Assembly (NCBI GenBank): GCA_905221605.1
Contig: CAJNDS010000168.1
Location: 152,501-207,983 of the forward strand
DNA length: 55,483 bases
Reading direction: 5' to 3'
Origin: Symbiodinium natans
Taxonomy: Eukaryota > Sar > Dinophyceae > Suessiales > Symbiodiniaceae
Part shown: positions 22,416 to 31,561 of the stretch, piece after piece
How positions within the stretch are numbered: position 1 is the stretch's first letter
Layout: the number at the start of each line of letters is the position of its first letter
Made by a program: the position numbers and the translations under genes
Notes under the pieces: model-generated
Told to the model about the DNA's origin: nothing
Seen by the model: only the letters and a program-made list of their open reading frames with translations
Database searches by the model: none

Positions 22416-22470
22416 GTTAGGGTTTAGGGTTTAGGGTTTAGGGTTTAGGGTTTAGGGTTTAGGGTTTAGG
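22416..22470 (+). repeat. Interstitial TTTAGGG tract abutting the capsid gene fragment
   Basis: Seven to eight nearly perfect TTTAGGG units. The last unit runs directly into the open frame of the capsid-like gene at 22470, so the viral sequence is truncated exactly at the telomere-type repeat. Confidence 0.9.
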
Positions 22471-22962
22471 AGTGGTGGCTGAACCGGCACATCCAGGGCT
22501 TCCTGGCGGACGGCGGGGGCCACGCCGAGGAGATCCCGGCCTCGGGCTCCCGCACCGTGCTCATGAGCCCGCACCTCATCGGGATCTTCAACTGCGGCAA
22601 AATGTTGCCCCCCGAGCTCGGCCTTGTTCTTCAAATCACCTTCTGCGACCCCACCGACGGGGCCCGCAACATCAGCGGGAGCCAGGAGTACACCATCGAG
22701 AACGTGAAGCTCTACGCCTCCCAGGTGACCCTCGACTCCGCCCTTCGCGAGAGCTTCCAGAGGATCATGACCAGCGGCCGCAGCCTGGTTTTCAGCTTCC
22801 CGACGATGCACACGCAGCTCTCCAGCATCCCCGCAGGGTCCACCAGCTACAATACTACAATAGCACGGGCATTTACGAAATTGCTCGGCGCCTTTGTGAC
22901 GTTCAACAAGACCACGGAGGACCACGTGGACAATTTCGAGTACCCTGGAGCGAATGCGAATC
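22470..22962 (+). pseudogene. Polinton-like major capsid protein, N-truncated 5' fragment
   Basis: An open frame (frame 3, no start codon) that begins at the telomere-repeat junction and reads to the copia insertion point. It resembles the middle of double-jelly-roll major capsid proteins of Polinton-like viruses: a LPPELGLVLQITFCDPTDG strand region, then LYASQVTLDSALRESFQ, then NTTIARAFTKLLGAFVTF, a very characteristic block. About 164 codons are present. Family members usually have 450-700 residues, so the first jelly roll is largely missing. The fragment continues in frame at 31562 once the retrotransposon and one target-site copy are discounted. Capsid identity is by pattern recognition, not by search. 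It is a virus-derived gene of a protist genome. Confidence 0.7.
22958..22962. repeat. Target-site duplication of the copia element, left copy (gaatc)
   Basis: GAATC directly precedes the left LTR and is repeated at 31557-31561 directly after the right LTR. Five bp is the usual Ty1/copia duplication length. Confidence 0.92.
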
Positions 22963-23128
22963 TAAAACGATTTAGGGTTCGTTCCAGACCCTTGAACTTG
23001 AAACCACTAGCGGGCACTTTTGCTGGGACACGGTCTGTTCAGCAGTCCCTTGAGCCTTGTTGGCAGCAGTGAAACGACAAGGAAAAATACTTCTACAGGG
23101 GGCACATGGCTAACCGAAAAGTTTGTTA
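22963..23128 (-). repeat. 3' LTR of the copia element (166 bp)
   Basis: Identical to 31390-31556 except for five rather than six G in one run (about 23098-23102). On the element's sense strand the LTR starts TAACAAAC and ends CGTTTTA, so it lacks the usual TG...CA ends. Confidence 0.95.
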
Positions 23129-23138
23129 CCCCCTCTCC
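23129..23138 (-). promoter_or_regulatory. Polypurine tract of the copia element
   Basis: On the sense strand GGAGAGGGGG lies immediately before the 3' LTR, the position where plus-strand synthesis is primed. The 3' untranslated stretch 23139-23428 separates it from the polyprotein stop. Confidence 0.85.
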
Positions 23139-23428
23139 GAGTTACACTTCATTGCCTCACACTTCTCATCGCAATTAAGTTCACTCGGATGCAAACTCCT
23201 CATCGCTCACTTCGGTCATCCTTTTCCTTTAAACACATCGTGGTGCACACTTCTTTTGTTGGTGTGAAACGTGAAACGAAGAAACTACGCTGCTACTGGT
23301 AGCCTCTCTCACTTCTCTTCAAACACATACACAGACGGCTTTTTCAAGACTTCGTCTATAGGTGCGATCTTGCACTTTTAGTTTATTGTCATTTCGGACA
23401 TCTTTCTCTTCCAAGCCCCCTCAGGGCT

Positions 23429-26400
23429 TCACTTCTTCTTTTCACCTTCCTCTTTGGGCTTCTTCCCTTTTCCTTTTCCATCTCCTTTTCTGAACTTCTT
23501 CTTGTTCTCGTCAAGCAACTTTGCGTACTCGGCCCTAATCTCCTTCTCGTTTTCCCGAAAGTACTTCCTGAACTGGGCCTTTGTTCTCTCCGTTCCATCC
23601 TCGTTCTTCACATTCAACCACGGGGTGTATTTCCCATTCTTGTCGTAGGAATACCCTGCGTCCCAACACATCATGTAGCTGTGGCCGTGTCGGGAACACA
23701 GAATGCAAAGCTTCTTCTTTTTGTCTTCCTCCTCGTCGGTCTCTTCTTCGATGTTCAAAACGAACTTCCCTTCCAGGTTCTCCTGTCCTTTCTCGCTTTT
23801 CAACTTCTGGAAGTCACTTTCCAACTTCTTGTTGGTCTCCGACAAACCTTTGATGCTCTTCTTCAAGGTCTTGTTCTCCTCTTTCATGCTCTTCGCTTTC
23901 TCTTCATCCATGGATCCAACGCTTTCACGCTTCCTCTTCCGGAGCATCTCCAATTCTCCTTTCATCGCTTCCATCTCTTTCTCGTTCTCTTCCTTTTTCT
24001 TCTTGAGCTTCTCGTTTTGCTCTTGAACTTCCTGAAGCTCAATTTCCACCTTCTGCTTTCCCAATCGCAAATCCATGAGCTCTTCCTTGATTGCGACGTC
24101 CACCTTTGGGTTCAAAAGCGGCGGCCTTTCTTCCTTCTCGTACTTTCGAAGCTCTTTTCTCTTTTCACCCAGCTCTCGCAACGCTTCGGCCAGCTTTGGC
24201 CTCAACTCATCCATCTCCTTTTCCAACTCTTCTTCATGCTCCAAAATCTCATCAGCTTGGGCTTCGATCGCTTCACAATCCTTCTTGCTCTTTTCCAACT
24301 CATCCTCCAACTTGTCCCACAGCTCGGACAAATTCTCTTTTTCTCGTACCTTGACCGCTCGGTACACCTTCGCCTCCTCGTACCTTTCCGAGGTCGAGGC
24401 AAACGCTCTTCGGGCCTCATCCAGCTTCTCCTTTTTCTCCGTCATTTTCCCCAAGAGCTCTTTCACATTTTTCTCTTCTTCGAGCACCTCTTTCTTCGCT
24501 GTCTCCTTGAGAATCTCTTGTACATCTTCCTCCTCGCTCGAGGTCTCTTCTTTTTCACCTCCATCTTTCTTCTCTTGGGACTCCTCGTCGGACTCTTCTT
24601 CCTTTTTCTCTTTCTCTTTTGGCTGCTTCTCTTCTTTCTTGTCGAAGATCCCTTTCCTTCTCTTCTTTGCTGCTTCCTGGAGCTCTAGCAGCTCGACCTT
24701 TCTCTTTTCGACTTCTTTCTCCTCGCTTCCAGCGCTGCTTCCAGGTTTCTCTTTAACTCCATACTTCTCATCCAACTCTTTCACCTTTTCCCCAAGCAAC
24801 ACCAGGTTCTCTCTTGGCCCCGAGCGGCAGAGCTTTAAAGCTTTGTTCAAAAGCTCAACTGCCTCAAGGGATCTTGCGTTCATAATCATCTCCTTGAGGG
24901 CTGCCTCGTGAGCTTTCACTGCCGCCTCTTCGGTCGCTTCTAGAGCGCTTGGCTGGGCCTCCATCTTTTCTTTTTCTCTCTTTTTCTTTTCCACCTGGCC
25001 TTCTCTTTTGCTTGAGCTGAAAACGGCTGCGGACACGCGAAACTTCTCTCTAGCGTACTCTCCAAGCACCAGACTACAAACCATGAAAAGCAACATCATG
25101 ACCATGATTCCCGTGAACATGTAAAATCCAAAACTCAACTCTTTCTTTTCACTTTTCAACCCTTCACTTCCTTGAACCATTAACATCATCACGATTCTCC
25201 TCAGATACTTCTTCGGGATCTTGAACTCCGAGGCTCCTTTGGGCTCCCTGCTTTCTTCTCCTGTTCTCACGCCCATTTTTTCTAAACACTTCACAACCAA
25301 ACTTCTTGTCAACGCCTTTGTTCCTACGTCCGAGGGGTTTTCGGTTCCTTTGATTGCTTTCACTTTCAGGCCTCGTCCGGTGAGTTGTTGAACCCACAAC
25401 AATCCGGCATCAACGTGCCTCGTTCTTCCAAATCCTTTCTTCATGAGGATTGCTCGGGCGCTACTTGAATCCATGTGGATCCTCATTTCCGGCTTGATCT
25501 TCAGAACTCTTTCCAGCAAATTCTGGAGAAAAACTCCTTCACTCAAACCTCCAACGGCTGCAACCAATTCGCTTTCGCAGCTGCTCAAGGCTGTCGCTTT
25601 TTGCTTTCTTGCATGAAAATGGACCAAATTTCCATTCACAAAGATCAATGCACAACTTGTTGATTGTCGCGTCTCTCTATCAGTCGCCCAATCGGCGTCG
25701 GTCACAACCTCGATCAAACTCTTCGCGGTAAACACGTCTCCGCTTTTCTCGTCGAAACGCATTTCTTCTTCGATTTCATTTCTCTCCAGGAAACTCTTCC
25801 CAGGGTGCGACTCCATGTGTTCGATCACATAGTGTGACGTAGCTTTCACATACTTTGCCACATGCCTCAACACTGCGAGGTCACCTCTTGTCGGTGTCGC
25901 CAACTTTCCAGACAGCCACTTCGTCGCAAACCCTAGGTCGGGTCGCTCGGGGGTCATGTACAACAGGATCCCCACACAAGACCTATACAGATGGTGCTCT
26001 TCCGCGTTCAGCGGGGTCTCATCTTTCATCGATCTCCCATAGTCTGTTGGAAACGGGAGTTTCTTTGGATGTGCTTTTCCGAGCCCTAAAAGCTCTTCCA
26101 ATCTCTCCAGATACTTTCCGTCCATCCGGATCTCAATTCCTCCGGGTATCCCGAGGAAAGTTCGCTTCAAGAAGGTACACTTGCCTTCTCCAGCTTTTAC
26201 TGGTCCTTCCAGCTTGATTTTCAACTTGTGTTTCAGCAGCAGTGAAACCACTGCATTGTTCTCTTCGGGCTTTCCGAACACTTCCAGATCATCCACATGT
26301 GTGCTCATCAAAGTTCCTCCTTCACTTCCGCTCGGTAACTTGTAGAAGAAACTTGGTAACCCGATATCCGAAGTCATTTTCTCTTCTTCCAAGATCTTCC

Positions 26401-29400
26401 TCAGATGCTCGAACCAGTCACTGCTTCCGGTTCGCTGACCGGGTAAGGTAAACTCCAGCTTGTACCATTTTCCTCCCAGGCTAACCACTGTGTACTCCTT
26501 CTGGGGTACCTGAAGATACGCGTCAGAGATGTCAATCGAGATCATCTCATAGCCTGGTGAACTTGCACAAAGTGCAGAAAGCAATTTAATGCTTGAGCTT
26601 ATGCTCGTCGGGGAGTACAGGGCTGTGAGGTCATAATCCGTCAACCAACGGTATTCTCGTGCAACCAACCTTGCACGTCTTTTCCACTGGCCTTGCCTGT
26701 GTCTCCAGTCTAGGACGTACTTCGTGCTCAACTGCTTTGGCGCTTTACCTTCCGGCGTGGGCACTGGCTCTCCTTTTTCATCAAGCACAGCTTCTGTGAG
26801 CACTTTCATTTCCAAGAGCCTCTCTATCTCAGTTCTTTCGGATTTCGCATCGACCTTTTCCAAGTCCTCTCTGTCGAGCTTTGGTGGCCCATCGTCATAC
26901 TCATGGGACCATGTCATTCGTAAGTCTTCGCTTGACTCCTCGGTCTTCTCACTCCATTTTTCTTGCCACTCTTTTGTCTCTTCAAGGAACATCTTTGTCT
27001 CTTCCAGATCAAGGAGCTCATCTCCGTGTTCCTCAGGCTCTTCACTCTTTTCAAATCTTCTAATGTGGTAGTGAACCACTTCTGCACTCACCCTTGAGGA
27101 ACTTCCGCTTGCCTCTCCAACCTTCGGCGCTTTTCCGCTCCTTTCTTCCACTTCTCCTGTGCCTTCGTCCAGCTTCGGGCCTTTCTTTGGCGACTCTTCT
27201 GCATCCTCCAACGCTTCTCTTGTGTCTCTTTTCATTGCTTCTTGTCTCAACGTTTCCAGTGAGGTCTCATCTGGGAACAGCTCCTCTTCAGCTTTTCTCT
27301 TTCCTTTCACTTCTCCGGGGTCTTCGTCACTTTCTTCACCTGAACTTCCAATTCCTCCTTCAAACATTGGATCTGACCCTGGAGGGCTGTTACTCGAGGA
27401 ACTCTTTGAACTCTGTTTTCCGCCTGAACTTGACTGCGGCCTCGCTTCACTCTCTTTCTCCTTCCCTTCTCTTGGGGCTTCTAGCGGGGGAAGTTCAGGT
27501 TCCTCTAAGGGCAAAACCCTTCTCTTCCTTTGTCTAAGTGTTTTGAGCTGATGATCCCACGGGGCTCCCACAGCTATCTGCAATAGCTCGGGCTGATATG
27601 CATCTGCACATCTTCTCATTGTTCTTGCTTTGATCACTCCTCGACTTGTTCCGACTAAGTTGAGGTTGCTCGCGTAGTCCTTTCCAAGGAACACTCCTTT
27701 TTCCCATGGTTCTCCCTTCTCTTGGGCTTTCGGCAACGCTTTAGCAATGATCGCTGATCCAAAGGGTGCAAGCTTCCCTTTGTACGTTCTGTCCACAGTT
27801 GCCTCAAAGGCTGTTCGTCCATCTCTTCCCACGTGATACCGATTTTGCAGCCATGCCGCATGTCTAAACGCCCAACTATACAGTGGGACATCGGAACCAA
27901 TCTTTGTTCCACTTCTTTGCTCTACGGTCGCGAGTAAAGTCTTCGCCAATTTCCTCACTGTCTGGATATACCGCTCAACGGTCAGTCCTTGGTGCTCGCC
28001 TGGAGCGCTATCTTGTAGCTCCGTCTTCAAGTCATGTCTTGCTCGCACGGCTTGAACTCCTTTCCGAATGGCAAGCATTGCAGGCTCTGTGTCTGTTCTC
28101 AGCACGACGTCACTGTATCCCAACAGTGCAAGAACTCGTGTGACTTCCGCCACTGCGTGGTTGATAACGGCATCTCCTCCTTTTGTTGGCACTGCGACGG
28201 CCAAAAGAAACTTCGTTTCAGAATCAACTCCCACCAGCTGAATTGCTAATGGATCTTTTTCTCCTTCTTCTCCTTGGGTTCCTGTGAACATAAAGTCCAA
28301 ACTAAACACTGGTCGCTGAGGCTTCTCCGTACTTTCGTCAAAGTTGTCCTCCCGACTCTTTGCTGCCTGACAGGCTTCACACCATGATGCCCGAGGCAGG
28401 TGCGTCAACTCATGCTTCTCGATCTCTTCCTGGCTCGGGAGCGCAGGTAGTGCTTCTGGGATAGGATCTCTTTCAAACTCTTTTCTGATGTCCTCTGAGA
28501 TTTGCACTTTCGCCTTCAGCTTGTTCGTCGCCACCTCTTTCTTTAGTCTCTGCCACAGGACTCCTTTCGAGCCGTTCTTTGACAAATACAAGTACTTGCA
28601 AGCTTCCTTCATCTCCTTCAGTTCGCTTGTCGGGGTGATCCTCAGAGGTCCAATAAGCATTACTTCTGTCTCGTCTTCCGGGAGTACCGGAATGCCTTTG
28701 CTTCGATGCTCTTTCTTTTCCTCTTGTCTCGGAACCAACGCTTCGGTTGTCTCTCCTGTTTCCATGGGCTGATTTTCTCCTCCAAACTCTTTTTCTCTCT
28801 CTTTCAGTCCTTCAAAGCTTCCATAAGCATTGGGCTCTTTGATCTCTTTCTCCAGCAAAGTGATCATCACTTCAAACCTCTCGTTTGGGGTTCTTCCAAG
28901 AGATACGTTCTCTCTATCCTTCCACTCCTCCGAGCACTCAAAGAACTCCAGAGAATTCCAGTCTACCTCGTTCAGTGGAGAAACTGCGCCTCCTCTTCTT
29001 TCAAGCTTCCCCAAGAGGGTTGTTCGAGACGGGAAATAGTCACCTTCGCTTCCTTCTCCTTCATACATGTGGTTCGGGAAATGACCGGTGGGGTCGAATG
29101 TTCTTGTCACATCCCAGTCAAACCGCGCCGGAGTTCCATCTTCCAGCACGAACCAGGAATCCCCAATCTCATTGTGCTGGAGCTCTCTCTTAAGATTCTC
29201 TTCCAGCCTTACAGGTTGCACCTTCATCTCTTCAGTCACAACACGACTGATACTCATTATCGCCATTGAAGAATTTCTCTTGAAGTGCAATGGAACTCGA
29301 ACAGTTCCTTTCTTCAGCCACAACTTTCCATCTTCGCTTACAGTTCCCCAACCAAGCTTCCACATCTTCCCAATCGAGAACAGTGGTTGGGTAACGTTGC

Positions 29401-31213
29401 CACAAACTGCAGTGTCTGTGATAACCAACTTCTTTCCTGACTCTTTCCAGAAAACGAACTTCACTTGCTGCCTCACAGGCAGTGTTGGAATAACTCTTCC
29501 CTGTGCATCTTTCAGTCGGTACTCGAAAGTCGAAGGTTCTCCGACCTCTTCTGCCCAATCCATAGGCAACACATGACAGTCCGCACCGCTGTCAAGCACA
29601 ACTTCGCACGACTCAACCTCTTTGCAAACGTTCTTCACAGTCTTCTCATCTTGTAGCGTTCTCACTTCGCCAACTTCTTCGCCTGTTTGCTTCGAATCGT
29701 ACCACTCCATCAACTCATCGTGAGGGTCTATCTCACCTTCATCGCTCTCTTCATCTCCCAGGGTGAGATCGAACTCTTCGAGTCTCCTCACTTCCAACTC
29801 ATTCATTCTCCAGCTCACTTCATTCAAGTCAAGCTCCTCATCCTGGTCTTCCACCTCTTCAACTCTTCGAACCATTCTCGCAGCAGAGGCGGTGATGACT
29901 CTCACTTGTCCACTCTCGTCGTTGTTCGCTCTCGCATTGCTCCCAGAGCTTCGGTCACCTTGACCTTGAGTCTCTTCTTCTTCCACGTATCTCACCTTTC
30001 CTTTTCCTCCTTTACCTTTATCTCCTTTCTGCCAACAATCCGTGGCTCGATGTCCTGGCTTGCCACAGATGTAGCAACTTCCTTGAAACTTCGTTGACCC
30101 GTAGCCACCTTCCACCGCGCGAACTCCCTTGTTTCTGTCTTTTCCTTTTCCTTTGGACTCTTTGCCAGTATCCCATTTTCCTTTTCCTTTTCCTTTGTTG
30201 GTAAATCTTCCTTTTCCAAAGGACTTTCCTCCTTTCTCTCCTTTACCTTTTCCTTTGTTCCTTTCCTTTCCATACTTCCCTTTGTCTCCTTTGTAACCTC
30301 CTTTCACTCGATCCACTTCCATCGCTTGAGGTCCGTTGTACGGCGTATGCTTTGTTGGTCCTTCCATGCTGAAGGACTGCAAGATGTTCTCTGCATTCCA
30401 AGACTGCGTGCTCCTCTCGTACTCGAGCAACTTCCTTCGGATGTCCGTGTAACTCGTAGTAGGACTAAGTCCAACCAGAATATGCTTTCTCAACTCATTC
30501 GGCAATCCTTTCAGCACCGTGCCGATCTTGAGGTTCTCATCATACCTCGCTCCTGAAACTTTCTCGTATTCACCCACCAGCTTCTCGTAGGTGAGCAGGT
30601 AGTCCAGGATGGAAGTTCCCTTGGTCATCGCTGGGAAACTAACGAGGGCCTGAGCCATTGCCAGTCCTCTTGTTCTGCTCGACGGCTCCAACTCCTGAAA
30701 CAACTTCTTCCACACACTGTAGCCATCCTGACTTCCTTCGGACTTCAACAACTTCAGAGGACGATTCCTCAGATATGAAGCCAAAATCGCATAGAGCTTG
30801 ATGCTCCTCTCTTTCTCTTCTTGCGAATACAGAGCCGGATTCAACGGTCCTGACTCTACCCTAACCAACTCTTCGGCATACTTAGGATCTACAAATCCTA
30901 CAAACACCCTGAAGCTAAAACTCCAGTCTGGCCATTGTGAAACTTCTTCTTCTAAATTCTTTGGAGCAAACACTTCTGGACTCTTTACCAGCTTTGCTGC
31001 TGAGTCATAACTCCTCTGGCCTGATCCCGCAGATCCTGCAGCTCCAGCCAAAGCATTGGCTGCTGCGGCCAAACTTCCCATCACTTCTTGAAACGATGCT
31101 CCCCCGAGACCTGGGGGCAATCCTCCTCCAGCTGGCCTAGCCATTGGAGTATCGCTTGGAGTGTCTCCTCCATGCTCTTGAGCTCCTGCTCCAGCAGGAT
31201 CTCCTTCTTGCAT
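23429..31213 (-). CDS. Copia gag-pol polyprotein with long C-terminal extension
   Basis: A single 2594-residue frame from the ATG at 31213 (a GTG precedes it). Gag-like region: 1-380, with a Lys/Gly-rich stretch at about 300-370, then a CCHC zinc knuckle (C380, C383, H388, C393). Aspartic protease: DSGAD motif from D541. Integrase: His/Cys region HELTHLPRASWCEAC, then D973, D1041 and E1080. Reverse transcriptase: D1561 (SIDISDAYL) and the catalytic HVDD pair D1641-D1642. RNase H: TDADWA from D1839, followed by the SSCESELVA block. After RNase H come a hydrophobic segment at about 2026-2053 (FYMFTGIMVMMLLFMVCSLV), a highly charged Glu/Lys coiled coil at about 2065-2490, a second CCHC knuckle (C2503, C2506, H2511, C2516) and a Lys/Gly-rich tail. 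Copia polyproteins are usually about 1300-1500 residues, so this is far longer. No stop or frameshift was seen. The extension's role is unknown; it is not recognisably an envelope protein. Confidence 0.96.
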   Translation of the reverse strand: MQEGDPAGAGAQEHGGDTPSDTPMARPAGGGLPPGLGGASFQEVMGSLAAAANALAGAAGSAGSGQRSYDSAAKLVKSPEVFAPKNLEEEVSQWPDWSFSFRVFVGFVDPKYAEELVRVESGPLNPALYSQEEKERSIKLYAILASYLRNRPLKLLKSEGSQDGYSVWKKLFQELEPSSRTRGLAMAQALVSFPAMTKGTSILDYLLTYEKLVGEYEKVSGARYDENLKIGTVLKGLPNELRKHILVGLSPTTSYTDIRRKLLEYERSTQSWNAENILQSFSMEGPTKHTPYNGPQAMEVDRVKGGYKGDKGKYGKERNKGKGKGEKGGKSFGKGRFTNKGKGKGKWDTGKESKGKGKDRNKGVRAVEGGYGSTKFQGSCYICGKPGHRATDCWQKGDKGKGGKGKVRYVEEEETQGQGDRSSGSNARANNDESGQVRVITASAARMVRRVEEVEDQDEELDLNEVSWRMNELEVRRLEEFDLTLGDEESDEGEIDPHDELMEWYDSKQTGEEVGEVRTLQDEKTVKNVCKEVESCEVVLDSGADCHVLPMDWAEEVGEPSTFEYRLKDAQGRVIPTLPVRQQVKFVFWKESGKKLVITDTAVCGNVTQPLFSIGKMWKLGWGTVSEDGKLWLKKGTVRVPLHFKRNSSMAIMSISRVVTEEMKVQPVRLEENLKRELQHNEIGDSWFVLEDGTPARFDWDVTRTFDPTGHFPNHMYEGEGSEGDYFPSRTTLLGKLERRGGAVSPLNEVDWNSLEFFECSEEWKDRENVSLGRTPNERFEVMITLLEKEIKEPNAYGSFEGLKEREKEFGGENQPMETGETTEALVPRQEEKKEHRSKGIPVLPEDETEVMLIGPLRITPTSELKEMKEACKYLYLSKNGSKGVLWQRLKKEVATNKLKAKVQISEDIRKEFERDPIPEALPALPSQEEIEKHELTHLPRASWCEACQAAKSREDNFDESTEKPQRPVFSLDFMFTGTQGEEGEKDPLAIQLVGVDSETKFLLAVAVPTKGGDAVINHAVAEVTRVLALLGYSDVVLRTDTEPAMLAIRKGVQAVRARHDLKTELQDSAPGEHQGLTVERYIQTVRKLAKTLLATVEQRSGTKIGSDVPLYSWAFRHAAWLQNRYHVGRDGRTAFEATVDRTYKGKLAPFGSAIIAKALPKAQEKGEPWEKGVFLGKDYASNLNLVGTSRGVIKARTMRRCADAYQPELLQIAVGAPWDHQLKTLRQRKRRVLPLEEPELPPLEAPREGKEKESEARPQSSSGGKQSSKSSSSNSPPGSDPMFEGGIGSSGEESDEDPGEVKGKRKAEEELFPDETSLETLRQEAMKRDTREALEDAEESPKKGPKLDEGTGEVEERSGKAPKVGEASGSSSRVSAEVVHYHIRRFEKSEEPEEHGDELLDLEETKMFLEETKEWQEKWSEKTEESSEDLRMTWSHEYDDGPPKLDREDLEKVDAKSERTEIERLLEMKVLTEAVLDEKGEPVPTPEGKAPKQLSTKYVLDWRHRQGQWKRRARLVAREYRWLTDYDLTALYSPTSISSSIKLLSALCASSPGYEMISIDISDAYLQVPQKEYTVVSLGGKWYKLEFTLPGQRTGSSDWFEHLRKILEEEKMTSDIGLPSFFYKLPSGSEGGTLMSTHVDDLEVFGKPEENNAVVSLLLKHKLKIKLEGPVKAGEGKCTFLKRTFLGIPGGIEIRMDGKYLERLEELLGLGKAHPKKLPFPTDYGRSMKDETPLNAEEHHLYRSCVGILLYMTPERPDLGFATKWLSGKLATPTRGDLAVLRHVAKYVKATSHYVIEHMESHPGKSFLERNEIEEEMRFDEKSGDVFTAKSLIEVVTDADWATDRETRQSTSCALIFVNGNLVHFHARKQKATALSSCESELVAAVGGLSEGVFLQNLLERVLKIKPEMRIHMDSSSARAILMKKGFGRTRHVDAGLLWVQQLTGRGLKVKAIKGTENPSDVGTKALTRSLVVKCLEKMGVRTGEESREPKGASEFKIPKKYLRRIVMMLMVQGSEGLKSEKKELSFGFYMFTGIMVMMLLFMVCSLVLGEYAREKFRVSAAVFSSSKREGQVEKKKREKEKMEAQPSALEATEEAAVKAHEAALKEMIMNARSLEAVELLNKALKLCRSGPRENLVLLGEKVKELDEKYGVKEKPGSSAGSEEKEVEKRKVELLELQEAAKKRRKGIFDKKEEKQPKEKEKKEEESDEESQEKKDGGEKEETSSEEEDVQEILKETAKKEVLEEEKNVKELLGKMTEKKEKLDEARRAFASTSERYEEAKVYRAVKVREKENLSELWDKLEDELEKSKKDCEAIEAQADEILEHEEELEKEMDELRPKLAEALRELGEKRKELRKYEKEERPPLLNPKVDVAIKEELMDLRLGKQKVEIELQEVQEQNEKLKKKKEENEKEMEAMKGELEMLRKRKRESVGSMDEEKAKSMKEENKTLKKSIKGLSETNKKLESDFQKLKSEKGQENLEGKFVLNIEEETDEEEDKKKKLCILCSRHGHSYMMCWDAGYSYDKNGKYTPWLNVKNEDGTERTKAQFRKYFRENEKEIRAEYAKLLDENKKKFRKGDGKGKGKKPKEEGEKKK

Positions 31214-31370
31214 CACACTTTTCTTCTCTTTCTCACTTCCAGGCTCCTCTCAGCCTCGCTTACAGTCTCCCTTAAGGAGCTCGCTTGGTAGCTGGCCCAA
31301 GGCTCTTTTGGACTTCAGTCCTCGCTCCTCCAGAGCGCTTTCTTGGGCTCACTTTGAACCAAAGGTCTAG

Positions 31371-31389
31371 GCCTTCAGCTCCGCTACCA
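31371..31389 (-). promoter_or_regulatory. Primer-binding site of the copia element
   Basis: Directly inside the 5' LTR, the sense strand reads TGGTAGCGGAGC. It begins with TGG, complementary to a tRNA CCA end, and is close to the complement of an initiator-Met tRNA 3' end (TGGTA.C.GAG type). The host tRNA cannot be checked here. Confidence 0.7.
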
Positions 31390-31556
31390 TAAAACGATTT
31401 AGGGTTCGTTCCAGACCCTTGAACTTGAAACCACTAGCGGGCACTTTTGCTGGGACACGGTCTGTTCAGCAGTCCCTTGAGCCTTGTTGGCAGCAGTGAA
31501 ACGACAAGGAAAAATACTTCTACAGGGGGGCACATGGCTAACCGAAAAGTTTGTTA
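31390..31556 (-). repeat. 5' LTR of the copia element (167 bp)
   Basis: The pair of the copy at 22963-23128. As the upstream LTR of a minus-strand element it should hold the promoter. At 167 bp it is short for a copia LTR. Confidence 0.95.
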
Positions 31557-31561
31557 GAATC
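31557..31561. repeat. Target-site duplication of the copia element, right copy (gaatc)
   Basis: GAATC follows the 5' LTR directly and matches 22958-22962. Removing one copy restores the capsid reading frame across the insertion. Confidence 0.92.

Larger units (their letters stand above)
22963..31556 (-). mobile_element. Complete Ty1/copia LTR retrotransposon inserted in the capsid gene
   Basis: This 8594-bp element on the minus strand has two LTRs, a primer-binding site, a polypurine tract, one uninterrupted polyprotein frame and a perfect 5-bp target duplication. The domain order protease, integrase, reverse transcriptase, RNase H defines the copia superfamily. The LTRs differ only by one G in a homopolymer, so insertion is very recent. 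The intact frame means it may be active. It disrupts a viral capsid-like gene transcribed in the opposite direction. Confidence 0.97.

Noticed and set aside
24075-24911. Ser/Phe-rich plus-strand frames of up to 335 residues within 23.4-31.2 kb
   Set aside because: They are antisense shadows of the Glu/Lys-rich copia polyprotein; the minus-strand frame has full domain order.
25055-25135. Membrane segment of the copia polyprotein as evidence for a retroviral envelope gene
   Set aside because: No signal peptide, cleavage site, fusion peptide or cysteine pattern of envelope proteins is visible; the segment is in frame with pol.
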